Source of the DNA: Carya illinoinensis
Taxonomy: Eukaryota; Streptophyta; Magnoliopsida; Fagales; Juglandaceae
NCBI RefSeq assembly: GCF_018687715.1
Contig: NC_056762.1
Coordinates: forward strand, 44,447,520 to 44,511,519
DNA length: 64,000 nucleotides
Reading direction: 5' to 3'
The translations under genes and the position numbers were made by a program. The notes under the pieces were generated by a model. That model saw only the letters and a list, made by a program, of their open reading frames with translations. It had not been told where the DNA came from and searched no databases. This document shows positions 1-11,200 of this stretch, in pieces (position 1 is the first letter of the stretch; each line of letters begins with the position of its first letter).

Positions 1-43
1 TTTGTAGCATCCTAGTATGACACACTTGGGTGGAGGGGGTGAT

Positions 44-466
44 TGTTGGAAACCCCCCAAGTGTGAAATGTCATTTGAACTTGCAGCCAGCCACCCATCC
101 ACCGAAAGTCTCTAGCAGCAAACATTGACCAAAGCTGCTGCACCGAAAGAAGCCTTCCTCTTGGTCAAGAAGTGTGGGAGTTTTGTCCCCCATGATTTCT
201 CCTATAAAAGGAGGTCATTTGTTGAAGATTAAAATCATCCTCACTGTAGTGAGCGATCAAGCAGAGGGTTGAGGGCGAAATTTAGGTTCTGGAGAAACCC
301 AGAACAGAGGCCATTTTGGTGATAGAGAGATGTTTATGATTGTTTGTAATTTTGTACAAACATATTGAAAATACAGAGTTTCCGCTTTAGTGGACGTAGG
401 CAAGTTGCCGAACCACTTAAATATTGTCTCTCTATCGTCTTGTGTGATTTTTGGACAGCTCGAAAC
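44..466 (+). mobile_element. Ty1/copia 3' LTR (element runs off the left edge)
   Basis: A purine-rich tract at about 27-43 is followed by TGTTGGAAAC, the usual start of a plant copia LTR. Inside are a TATA box (ctataaaag, 202-210) and, near the end, the stretch around 392-415 that resembles one in many copia LTRs (gtggacgtaggcaagttgcc). The order polypurine tract then LTR shows a plus-strand element whose body lies left of the window. The right boundary is uncertain (457-466): beyond it the sequence matches the 3' flank of the ABCC copies at 7895 and 29049, so the element inserted just downstream of ABCC stub A. The target duplication cannot be checked because the left end is missing. Confidence 0.75.
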
Positions 467-783
467 CAAAGAAAAGAAACATTATTGCACAATGAGATAC
501 AATAAAATTCCATTGATAAAAGTCCGAATCATATTCATACATAGGCTTCATTTTCAAGCATAAAAAGTAACAACCTTTGATACTCTTATCTATAACAATA
601 ACTAGGGACAAACTATCATTAAATGAATCTTCTACCTACAATACACAGCAAACGCTAGAAGGGTCGTCACCCCCTAAATTGCACTTATGGAGTGAACACG
701 ATACACCTATTGAATTCTTGTCTTTGTCAAGAAACTTGTAGGAGTTGTCGTATCCTAGCTAACTAAGATCAGCTGCTAGGCCA

Positions 784-2588
784 TTAAAAACTGAAACTCG
801 ATCGCACTGTGTACTCAGCCACAAGTTGAGCAAAAGACGATGACTTGTTTTCAAGCAATCTTGTTGGAGAATCATATTCCTCGATAAGCCCTGCATCAAG
901 AATACAGAAAAATTAGCTTCAGGCCATAAGATTACAATGAAATCATTCACATCATGATTCCATGAAAATATGGCGAGTAGGAAGAAATCATATGAGCCAA
1001 GAAAAAAAACAGAGGAATAAATCATATGCCTATACTAACCATTATTTAGAAGCAAAACCATGTCACTATCAATAACAGAAGTTATCCGATGTGCAATGGT
1101 AATGATAGTACAATTGGAAAAATGTTGCCGGAGGGTTTCCTTAATCATATTATCTGTAGCCGTATCGACGGAAGCAGTAGCTTCATCAAGCACTAATACC
1201 TTACTTTTCTTCAGTAGCACACGCCCAAGGCAGACCAGCTGCCTCTGACCCATACTCCAATTCTCTCCATTCTCAGTAACTGCAAGGGACCATATAATAC
1301 TTACAAGCAATAAATTTTCATAATATACTTCAATGCTTTATAAAAGAGAAGCTGAGAAGATAAACCAGCAGAATCTAGTTTTCCTTCTTTCTTCCTAATT
1401 TCATCTCCAAGTTGACACTTATCCAAAGCCTGAACAATTAGAGGGGTGAAACAATAAATAGATGAAATAATTATATAAGCAGTCACCACCCACTGACCAT
1501 AAATACCAAAAGTAGTGTCTGATTTATGGGGAAAGATTATAAAGAGAGTTTATTTCAATTAACAGAGAAAAAAACGAACCCACCTCCCAAATTTGTTCAT
1601 CTGCATACTCTTCAAGAGGATCCAAGTTGGTTCGTACCGTCCCTTCAAACATGGTTGGATCCTGAGGGATAATGCTTAGTCTAGACCGCAAATCATGCAG
1701 TCCAATCAAGGAGATATTAATGCCATCTATCATTATCTGACCAGCAGTGGGTTCAACAATCCTGAAAAGTGTTTGTATGAGTGTAGATTTACCACTGCCT
1801 GTTCTCCCTACAATGCCAGTTTTCATTCCTCCAGGTAATGTGCATGTGAGACCTCGCAATACAAATGGCATATGCGGGGCATACCGTACCTACATTTTGC
1901 CCATTTACATTAGCTGAAACGCCACGCATAAAAATCATGGCCATGAACAACCCCATACACAACACCGCGGTTTTTGGGAGTAACAACTAAGAATTTAAAA
2001 TACCTGCAGATCCCGAATATCAACTTCTCCATGTGATGGCCAAGAATGATCTGGTCGGTTTTCTTCAGTCACAAGAGGTGGCTCACTCGGGATGCAAGTG
2101 TATTGAAGTATCCTCTCAACTGATATAATTATGTTCTCTAGTTGGCAAATATACCATATTACGCAGGCTTGTAACATGTTTAGATTAAGTCCATACGACA
2201 CGGCTAAGCCCGCAATACCTTCAACGAAAAAGGAAAAAAAACAAAGCAATAGATAGGCACTGTTAATGTTCCTTTACAATTTAAATCAAGATGAAGAAAA
2301 ATTGTTAGTAGGACACCAGATGGAAATTACTCACTAGGATCATTGACTCCCACAGGAATAGAGACCAAGAAGAACAAGGAGAAGGCAAATGTGATGGAAG
2401 ATAACATATCTAAGCGGAAGCACAACCATTCCATTGCACCAGCAATATGGAACTTTGGTCGAGTATATGCATCCGTAAGTCTCATACTTGTCTCACTAAA
2501 TCTTGATTCTTCATCAAAACTCCTAATAGTTGTTGAGCCTGAAATTGTTTCAGCAAAATGTTGTATCACCGAAGCTTTGCACACTCCT
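784..2588 (-). pseudogene. ABCC transporter 3' stub (copy A; exons 5 partial to 10)
   Basis: This is the C-terminal third of an MRP/ABCC-type ABC transporter. Exons by comparison with copy C: 5 (2335-about 2588, truncated), 6 (2004-2218), 7 (1584-1889), 8 (1366-1429), 9 (1040-1279), 10 (784-890). Splice sites are conserved and the remaining exons are open. NBD2 is present with Walker [10 protein letters not shown], the ABCC-style signature WSMGQ and Walker B VLVLDEA. Homology stops abruptly near 2588 inside exon 5, so TMD0, TMD1, NBD1 and half of TMD2 are missing and no transporter can be made. The last base of exon 5 is A instead of G, changing a Gly spanning the junction to Ser. It is closest to copy C by eye. 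Confidence 0.85.
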
Positions 2589-2594
2589 AATAGT

Positions 2595-5290
2595 CATGTA
2601 GGACTCATATGTTTTGGGGTTGGAGCTTTACACATCACTTTTTATAATATTGTACTTGTCTGTGTTTTAAAAGAAGAAGTATTTTATAAAATTAGCATCA
2701 TTTTATAAAAATATCTTTATTTTAAAATATATATTATAAAATATGTTGTAAAATATAATACATGTATATTATTACTCGTAACTAAGTGTAGGAAGCTCCA
2801 AATCTTTTAGTAGCACAATAGAACATATATGAGCACTTTGTACTAGTGCATGAAATTCGTAAGTGGAAAGTATGGGTAGGCAAAAACTCCGCCCATTACG
2901 GCTCCGACGAGACTCCAACTTTGACAGAGTCAGAATTTTTGAAAATCGGAATCAAGATTGAATTTCAGAGCCCATGTTAGCTTCGAACTCCAACTTACCT
3001 ATTTTTTTTTTAATCACATAATTAAAATAACACAAGACCCCATACTAAAGTAAATAAATGACGTCGTTCTGCTTGAAAAATGGCGTCGTTTCATGAAGAA
3101 GGGGGTCTAAAACGCAAGACCCCCTTCTTCCCCCCTTCACTTTCGTACAATACCTGCAACTCCTTTTATCTCTCTCCTCTCCATACTATGCTTCACCTCC
3201 CCCATCATCAATCGTCTTCTGAGGCCCCCGCAAGCCACCTTTCAGAATTCATAAGTTGATTGTATTTGTAAACCATTCACTCATTCACTCAATTTTTTTT
3301 TTCTAGAATATTATAGTTTCAAAATCATTTAATTGTCACATTGTGGGTTGAAATTTGTGAAATGTGTATAATTTGTTGTTCATTTCAATGATTTGTTATT
3401 TGCATTTCAATTATTTCGGTTTGTAGGCTGTTAAATTTAAAAATTACGGGATTTAGGTTTTGGAAAAATCAAGAGATTTAGATTTCAGTTTCAGATAACG
3501 TTCGCTCGATTGTGGCTCAAGCGAACTTCACACAGATTATTTGCTCGAGTTATGGTTGAGCGTTGCTTTATGGAAGATGTCGACGCATCTAGTGCAACAT
3601 TCCAGATATTAACTTGGTGGAAAACGAATTCTGACAAGTTTTCATTCCTTTCCCGAATAGCCAGGGATGTGATAGCCATTCTTATCATTAAAGTTGCTTC
3701 TGAGTCAGTGTTTAGCACCGGAGGTTGTATCTTGGATACTTATCAAAACTCATTGTTTTTGACCACCATCGAGGCCTTCGTTTACACACAAAATTGGTTA
3801 AGTTCAACGCCCATTGGAGTAGATACTGTTGATGTCTAGTACTATAGGCTTGAATCAGGCAACTTTTATGGTTTTAAATGATTATTTACATAATCTTAAT
3901 ATTGTCATTATTTATTTATAATTTATATGAATTTATAGACCTAACCGTGAAATCCAGACTAATTGTGAATGACTGAGACAGACGCACCATGGGATGGAGA
4001 ACCTCTTAGTCCTTTTATTGGTGAGAAACTCAATATCATCATGCAAAACGCGTCAAAGTTAGAGATGGAGGTGAGTTCACAATGTATCCTATTTTATGTC
4101 ATGTATTACTTGCCTAATGGTTTAGAAGTCTATAGTTAAATGACTAAAGAAAAGATAGTGCATATGATCAGTAAAACTTCATACAGGAAATCACTATCGA
4201 GTCATTGACTCAAATGCATGGATTGTCAAGACTGATACGGGACTGTGGTTATTTGAATCAAATCTATGATATTGTTTATATTTTGGTGTTATAAATTTAA
4301 ATTTATTGTGAATTTTTAGTTTTAAATTTAAATTTACCATTTGCAAACATTAAATCGTCTATTTTTGTATTGTACATGATGTAGTTATTGTATTTAGATT
4401 TTGGCTTTTTTACTTATTTTTTTATAGTATTTTAATTTTTTTAATTATTTGTTTACATTATTTTGTCTTTTTTTTTTTCTAAAATATTTTTAAACAGAGG
4501 TGGGCATAATTGTCATTCATAAAGGGCCTGAGATATTTGGGTCGTGGGCCATTAGGCCTTAAGCCCGCTTCAACTCCGATTGGAGTTCTGAGCTCCGAAC
4601 TCCGATCGAAGATAAACTCCAAATCCAATTGGAGTGAGTATTTACCTCCACCTGCAATCAGAGTTAGAGGTAAGAAAGATGTCGTTGCAACAAGCATGTT
4701 GGTCGGAATCTCTTAGAATTTTGCTGTGATATGTGAGCTGCACTTGGTGCTCGGAAGGCAGCGATTATGGGTTTTTTTGGATAAGGAAAATGATAAACTT
4801 ATAATTATTTTATAAATTTATTTAAAATGAATAGCGATCATGTAAAATTGAAATTATTTTTTAATTAAGTGTCACAATTTTATTGATTGATTCAAACTGA
4901 ATTATAAAATAAATATGAAAAAAAGTTGTAAATGTATAATTATTCTTTAGATAATTGGTGATGTGGTATTATGGTATGACACGTGTAAAAAAGTAATCAT
5001 AAGAAATAGATTAATACTTTTCTGATCAAAAGAAGAAAAATAAATAACAAAAAGTAATAAGATCATAGGGATAGAGGAGAGAAAGGGGAAGGGGAGGGCG
5101 TCCTTTAGGTTAATCACATCAGGTATCTCGAATCAAAATTGCGCAATGAGCAAATTTCAAGACGTATAATCAATTTTTTTTTTTTTCAAAGAGTTGGTAC
5201 AAAAAATATTTCAACAAATATTTTAAACCTATGCTTTTCAGTTACTATGATCTGTCACCCATAACATGCAATTTCATTTCAATGCCATTA
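2595..5290. repeat. Duplicated ABCC upstream segment (counterpart of 23400-25785)
   Basis: From about 2630 the sequence matches 23400 onward nearly collinearly to about 5100, with small indels. It contains an AT-rich stretch, a repeated motif of the type gactccaactttgacagagt, a hAT transposase remnant (3510-3839) and the motif around 4500-4640 rich in actccgat. From 5107 it matches 28855-29050 instead, so about 3 kb present between 25786 and 28855 is missing here. No other gene is visible. It is evidence that the A-B block and the C-D block derive from one duplication. Confidence 0.75.
3510..3839 (+). pseudogene. hAT transposase C-terminal fragment
   Basis: The 109-residue reading frame holds the hAT dimerisation region. 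It reads TFQILTWWKTNSDKFSFLSR, then IARDVIAI, then KVASESVFSTGG, and ends near TQNWL. This fits the plant hAT C-terminal pattern (WW..N...F..LS..ARD......ASES.FS.GG) seen in RICESLEEPER/DAYSLEEPER-like proteins. The BED zinc finger and the catalytic core are absent, so it is a remnant. A close copy lies at 24190-24525, in the same position relative to an ABCC gene. Confidence 0.85.
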
Positions 5291-5626
5291 CCCCTAGAAG
5301 TTAAAAAAAAAGAAAAGAAACATTATTGCACAATGAGATACAATAAAATTCCATTGATAAAAGTCCTGATGATATTCATACATAGCCTTCATTTTCAAGC
5401 ATAAAAAGTAACAACATTTATTACTTCATCTATAACAATAACTAGGGGCAAACCATTAGCTGCTTGAATGGATCTGCCTACAACACACAGCAAATGCTAA
5501 AAAGGGTTGTCACCCCCTAAATCGCACTTATAGAGGGAACATGATACAGCTACTGAATTTTCGTCTTTATCAAGAAACTGGCAGGAGTTGTCGTATCCTA
5601 CCTAACTAAGACCAGCTGCTAGGCAA

Positions 5627-6614
5627 TTAAAAACCAGAACTCGATCGCACAGTGTACTCAGCCACAAGTTGAGCGAAAGACGATGACTTGTTTTCAAGCA
5701 ATCTTGCTGGAGAATCATATTCCTCGATAAGTCCTGCATCATGAATACAGAAAAATTAGCTTCAGGCCATAAGATTACAATGAAATCATTCACATCATGA
5801 TTCCATGAAAATATGGTGCGTACGAAGAAGTCATATGAACCAAGAAAAAAAAAGAGAGGAAGAAATCATATGGCCATACTAACCATTATTTAGAAGCAAA
5901 ACCATGTCACTATCAATAACGGAACTTATTCGATGTGCAATGGTAATGACAGTACAATCAGAAAAATGTTGCCGGAGGGTTTCCTGAATCAGATTATCTG
6001 TAGCCGTATCAACGGAAGTGGTAGCTTCATCAAGCACCAATACCTTATTTTTCTTCAGTAGCACATGCCCAAGGCAGACCAGCTGCCTCTGACCCATATT
6101 CCAATTCTCTCCATTCTCGGTAACTGCAAGGGCCCATATAATACTTATAAGCAATAAATTTCCGTAATATACTTCAATGCTCTATAAAAAGAGAAGTTGA
6201 GAAGACAAACCAGCAGAATCTAGTTTTTCTTCTTTCTTCCTAATTTCATCTCCAAGTTGACACTTATCCAGAGCCTGAACAATTAGAGGGGTGAAACAAT
6301 AAATAGATGAAATAATCATATAAGCAGGTGCAGCCCACTGAACATAAATACCAAAAGTAGTGCGTGCATGTCTGCTTATGGTGATAGATTAAGAAGAAAG
6401 TTTCTTTCAATCAGCAAAGAAAGAAACAAACCCACCTCCCAAATTTTTTCATCTGCATAATCTTCAAGAGGATCTTGGTTGGTTCGTACCGTCCCTTCAA
6501 ACATGGTTGGATCTTGAGGGATAATGCTTAGTCTAGACCGCAAATCATGCAGTCCAATCAAGGAGATATTAATGCCATCTATCACTATCTGACCAATAGT
6601 GGGTTCAACAATCC
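5627..6614 (-). pseudogene. ABCC transporter 3' stub (copy B; exons 7 partial to 10)
   Basis: Four C-terminal exons of an ABCC gene: 10 (5627-5733), 9 (5884-6123), 8 (6211-6274) and a truncated exon 7 (6436-about 6614). They keep GT-AG borders and open frames. Homology to copies C and D breaks at about 6614 inside exon 7, just before the NBD2 Walker A motif would be encoded, so only the distal half of NBD2 (signature, Walker [13 protein letters not shown]) and the tail remain. Shared small differences (for example the 3' UTR at 5300-5600 and exon 10) place B nearest to copy D. Confidence 0.85.
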
Positions 6615-6616
6615 TG

Positions 6617-6916
6617 AAAAGAGTCTAAATTCACACCTTTACCACAGAAACTGTCACCATCTTGACCTACAAATTTCAAGCCATCTCTACGTAAAAACAA
6701 GTCGTTTTCCCGATATCTAGCACTAAAACATCCCCTAAAACCACACGGACCAATGCTATTCAAAGATAACCGAGATGGGTACCGGTTACTTTTCTCCAAA
6801 ATCGTTACTGGAAATCTCATGTGCCGATCAGAGTAAGATAGCAAACATGATTTTGTGACGGAAATGAACCTTGGCACATTGAAAATAGAATATTCCAGTG
6901 CCATGAAACCCAACAT
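6617..6916 (-). other. Unidentified ORF abutting ABCC stub B
   Basis: A 100-residue open frame begins at a methionine at 6916 (or the one at 6904) and runs to the breakpoint of stub B. It starts MLGFMALEYSIFNVP and is rich in Arg and Ser, with several Phe and Cys. I do not recognise it. It could be the first exon of a gene (an organelle-targeting N terminus would fit the composition) brought next to ABCC B by the rearrangement that truncated B. It could also be chance. No paralogue is seen elsewhere in the window. Confidence 0.25.
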
Positions 6917-7435
6917 TCAGAACCAAAAAAACTAATGGGTATATTGCAATAATAGAGTTACCGGAGCATATTTCAAGTTCTTTATAGCTGCTGAACCATA
7001 AAATAGTTCAACAAAAGCACTCAAAAAACAGAGAAAAAATAAAAAATTGTTATGGAAAGGTTTTTAAGAGAATTTAATAGGGTGAGAGAGGAAGAGAGGC
7101 GGAAGTTGGGGCATCATGGATGAGGAGAAACCCTACAGCGGGATTGTAATGAGACTGAGAGTTGCCAGCAACATGTTGGTTGTTGGAGAGCTCGCTCGAG
7201 TGTTTCCTTTTCAGACAGAACAGAGGAAGGGAAGGCAAATTTGACTGTGATTGAACCTTTGGGTTTTAGGAATTTGTGGCATATTTGACAGATATTGGGC
7301 CTTTGGGTTTTAGGAATTGTAATGTTATCCTGTGGGCACTGGCCCTCTTCTAAGTGCTTAAAAACATTCAAAGAAACCCAACCCAGTTATTTTTTTATTA
7401 TTATAAAAATATATAATTTTTTTAAAAGAATTAAA
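6917..7435. other. Spacer unique in this window
   Basis: About 520 bases between the unidentified ORF and the repeat shared with 28740-28860. A minus-strand open frame (7114-7371) is not similar to anything I recognise. The purine-rich stretch around 7080-7105 could be the leader of a minus-strand gene, but this is weak. From about 7435 the sequence resumes homology with the region downstream of ABCC D. Confidence 0.4.
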
Positions 7436-7624
7436 ATTTTCACATGACAGTCAATAGTCCTATTAACTGTCACGTGTTTTTCACTATTGGTAGCAAACGG
7501 AAAGCTCGTTATTGCTAGCAAATGGAAAGCTACAATGGAGGAACTTCAGGTTAATTAAAAATTGCACAATGAGCAAATTTCAAAGCAAGTTAGGTATATT
7601 AATCGACATTTTTTTTTAAAGAGA

Positions 7625-7790
7625 AATGATACCTACAGTCGTGAGTATGTAAATGCCGTACAATCATTTTGAAAAAAGTGAATAAATACGATACACGGAT
7701 AAAAATAAAATTAATTTTTTAATAATAGATCTCACTCTTTTTTAAAGCAACTATACAATAATTGCACATTTCACGACTGTATATAACATT
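7625..7790. mobile_element. MITE with about 20-bp terminal inverted repeats
   Basis: The left end (aatgatacctacagtcgtga) and the reverse complement of the right end (aatgttatatacagtcgtga) match at most positions. The interior is AT-rich and non-coding, about 166 bp in total, typical of a miniature inverted-repeat element. Related, more diverged sequences appear near 25945-26120, 50140-50285, 47275-47455 and 62195-62300. The superfamily cannot be told from the ends alone. Confidence 0.65.
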
Positions 7791-8213
7791 ACATTTTTTT
7801 GTATAGAGCTTGCACAAAAAATCTTCCCACAAATATTTTAAACCCGTGCTCTTCACTTACTATGAACTGTTAATTTCAATACCACTACCTCTAGAACAAA
7901 GAAAAGAAACATTATTGCACAATGAGATACAATAAAACTCCATTGATAAAAGTCCGAATCATATTCACACATAGGCTTCATTTTCAAGCATAAAAAGTAA
8001 CAACCTTTGATACTCTTATCTATAAAAATAACTAGGGGATAACCATTATTAAATGGATCTTCTACCTACAATACACAACAAACGCTAGAAGGGTCGTCAC
8101 CCCCTAAATCGCACTTATGGAGTGAACATGATACACCTACTGAATTCTTGTCTTTGTCAAGAAACTTGCTGGAGTTGTCGTATTCTACCTAACTAAGATC
8201 AGCTGCTAGGCCA

Positions 8214-11200
8214 TTAAAAACCGGAACTCGATCGCACTGTGTACTCAGCCACAAGTTGAGCAAAAGACGATGACTTGTTTTCAAGCAATCTTGTTGGAGA
8301 ATCATATTCCTCGATAAGCCCTGCGTCAAGAATACAGAAGAATTAGCTTCAGGCCATAAGATTACAATGAAATCATTCACATCATGATTCCATGAAAATA
8401 TGGCGATTAGGAAAAAATCATATGAGCCAAGAAAAAAGAGAGACGAAGAAATCATACGCCTATACTAACCATTATTTAGAAGTAAAACCATGTCACTATC
8501 AATAACAGAAGTTATCCGATGTGCAATGGTAATGATAGTACAATTGGAAAAATGTTGCTGGAGGGTTTCCTGAATCAGATTATCTGTAGCCGTATCGACG
8601 GAAGCAGTAGCTTCATCAAGCACTAATACCTTACTTTTCTTCAGTAGCACACGCCCAAGGCAGACCAGCTGCCTCTGACCCATACTCCAATTCTCTCCAT
8701 TCTCGATAACTGCAAGGGACCATATAATACTTACAAGCAATAAATTTGCATCATATACTTCAATGCTTTATAAAAGAGAAGCTGAGAAGACAAACCAGTA
8801 GAATCTAGTTTTCCTTCTTTCTTCCTAATTTCATCTCCAAGTTGACACTTATCCAGAGCCTGAACAATTAGAGGGGTGAAACAATAGATAGATGAAATAA
8901 TTGTATAAGCAGTCACCACCCACTGACCATAAATACCAAAAGTAGTGTCTGATTTATGGGGAAAGATTATGAAGAGAGTTTATTTCAATTAACAGAGAAA
9001 AAAACCAACCCACCTCCCAAATTTGTTCATCTGCATACTCTTCAAGAGGATCCAAGTTGGTTCGTACCGTCCCTTCAAACATGGTTGGATCCTGAGGGAT
9101 AATGCTTAGTCTAGACCGCAAATCATGCAGTCCAATCAAGGAGATATTAATGCCATCTATCATTATCTGACCAGCAGTGGGTTCAACAATCCTGAAAAGT
9201 GTTTGTATGAGTGTAGATTTACCATTGCCTGTTCTCCCTACAATGCCAGTTTTCATTCCTCCAGGTAATGTGCATGTGAGACCTCGCAATACAAATGGCA
9301 TATGCGGGGCATACCGTACCTACATTTTGCCCATTTACATTAGCTGAAACGCCACGCATAAAAATCATGGCCATGAACAACCCCATACACAACACCGCGG
9401 TTTTTGGGAGTAACAACTAAGAATTTAAAATACCTGCAGATCACGAATATCAACTTCTCCATGTGATGGCCAAGAATGATCTGGTCGGTTTTCTTCGGTC
9501 ACAAGAGGTGGCTCACTCGGGATGCAAGTGTATTGAAGTATCCTCTCAACTGATATAATTTTGTTCTCCAGTTGGCAAATATTCCATATTACCCAGGCTT
9601 GTAACATGTTTAGATTAAGTCCATACGTCACGGCTAAGCCCGCAATACCTTCAACGAAAAAGGAAAAAAAAACAAAGCAATAGATAGGCATTGTTTATAT
9701 TCCTTTACAACTTGAATCAAGATCAAGAAATATTGTTAGTAGGACACTAGATGGAAATTACTCACCGGGATCAATGACTCCCACAGGAATAGAGACCAAG
9801 AAGAACAAGGAGAAGGCAAATGTGATGGAAGATAACATATCCAAGCGGAAGCACAACCATTCCATTGCACCAGCAATATGGAACTTTGGTCGAGTATACG
9901 CATCCGTAAGTCTCATACTTGTCTCACTAAATCTTGATTCTTCATCAAAGCTCCTAATAGTTGTTGAGCCTGAAATTGTTTCAGCAAAATGTTGTATCAC
10001 TGGAGCTTTGCACACTCCAACTAATCTTGCCAGCTCTCGGCCAGAAGATATGTAATATTGCTGCATAAATAATGGTTTGTAAGAACACCTATCTCCACAT
10101 GAAGATGCTTATGATACAATATAATACACTGCACAGGGCATTGGCTTTGACGGATGCTTAATGTTGTTAGCTCTTAAGATAGCTCTAAACCAGAATTTCT
10201 GAGGTGCAAAAGACAATACACATTACACGGCATCATCCAGCACTTAGGCAAAAATCTATCTTAAGAAAATACATTTTAAACAGGTATTCATTCATTTAGC
10301 AACTAGGTGGAAATTTCTACATAAAAAAGGCAGTCAAATTCTGCACAAAGGATTGGCATTTATATCTTTGTTTTTGTAAGTGACAATTAATCTATTAAAG
10401 CAAGTAGAGGTAAATAAAGCGGTATAATGTACACATGGTGATATCATTGATGCAAGTTGACATGTCATCTGATTAAGGCATGTGTCGGAATAATATGCAA
10501 CGGAACTTCTTGACAAAGCCACGGGGTATACCTGATACCAGATACAAGTTGCAATGACTGGGATAAATATGATGAAAACCTGCCATGCAACTTGAGACAT
10601 CACAGCAATAATTCCAAGGAGCTGGATCATGGAGAAGGCAACTGCCCCAGTTTGAGATGCAATGTTCAAATCCACAGCACTTTGATCCGTAGAAGCCTGT
10701 AATGAAACACACCAATATTTTAAAATCTTTTTCACATGCATTATATCAGACTCCAATAATGTGTGTGCATGTTTGCATGTGAGAGAGGGGGATGGAGATA
10801 GATGGGATTTTTTAATATGAAGAACATAGCTATATGAAAATTGTAAACTACATCCATTGGGAAGCAATTAATGAAGGAGCATCACAGACGCTTTTCCACT
10901 TACCCTGTTTAGGATTCGTCCACTAGGAGTGGCATCAAAAAATGACATTGGGGCACGGAAAATGCACTCGTGCATTTTATTGAAAAGTAGAGTAGCTGTC
11001 TTGTACCCAGCCATTTGAAGAAACGTGGCCCTCACAAGGATGCACAAGGAACTTCCAATGGCCAAAGCAACATAGACAATTATTATAGTAGAGTTATCAA
11101 CTGCAGGTTTCACGTCCTGCGAGGCAGAAGTTGCCCAGGCCATCCAATAATTGCTTCCAATTTGAAGGACCTGAAAGAGAACCTGTGCCAGCAATATAAA

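Noticed and set aside
10334..10867. 177-codon frame crossing ABCC C exon 4
   Set aside because: It reads through exon 4 and both neighbouring introns in frame; GT-AG borders and the match to copy D show that only 10532-10696 is exon.
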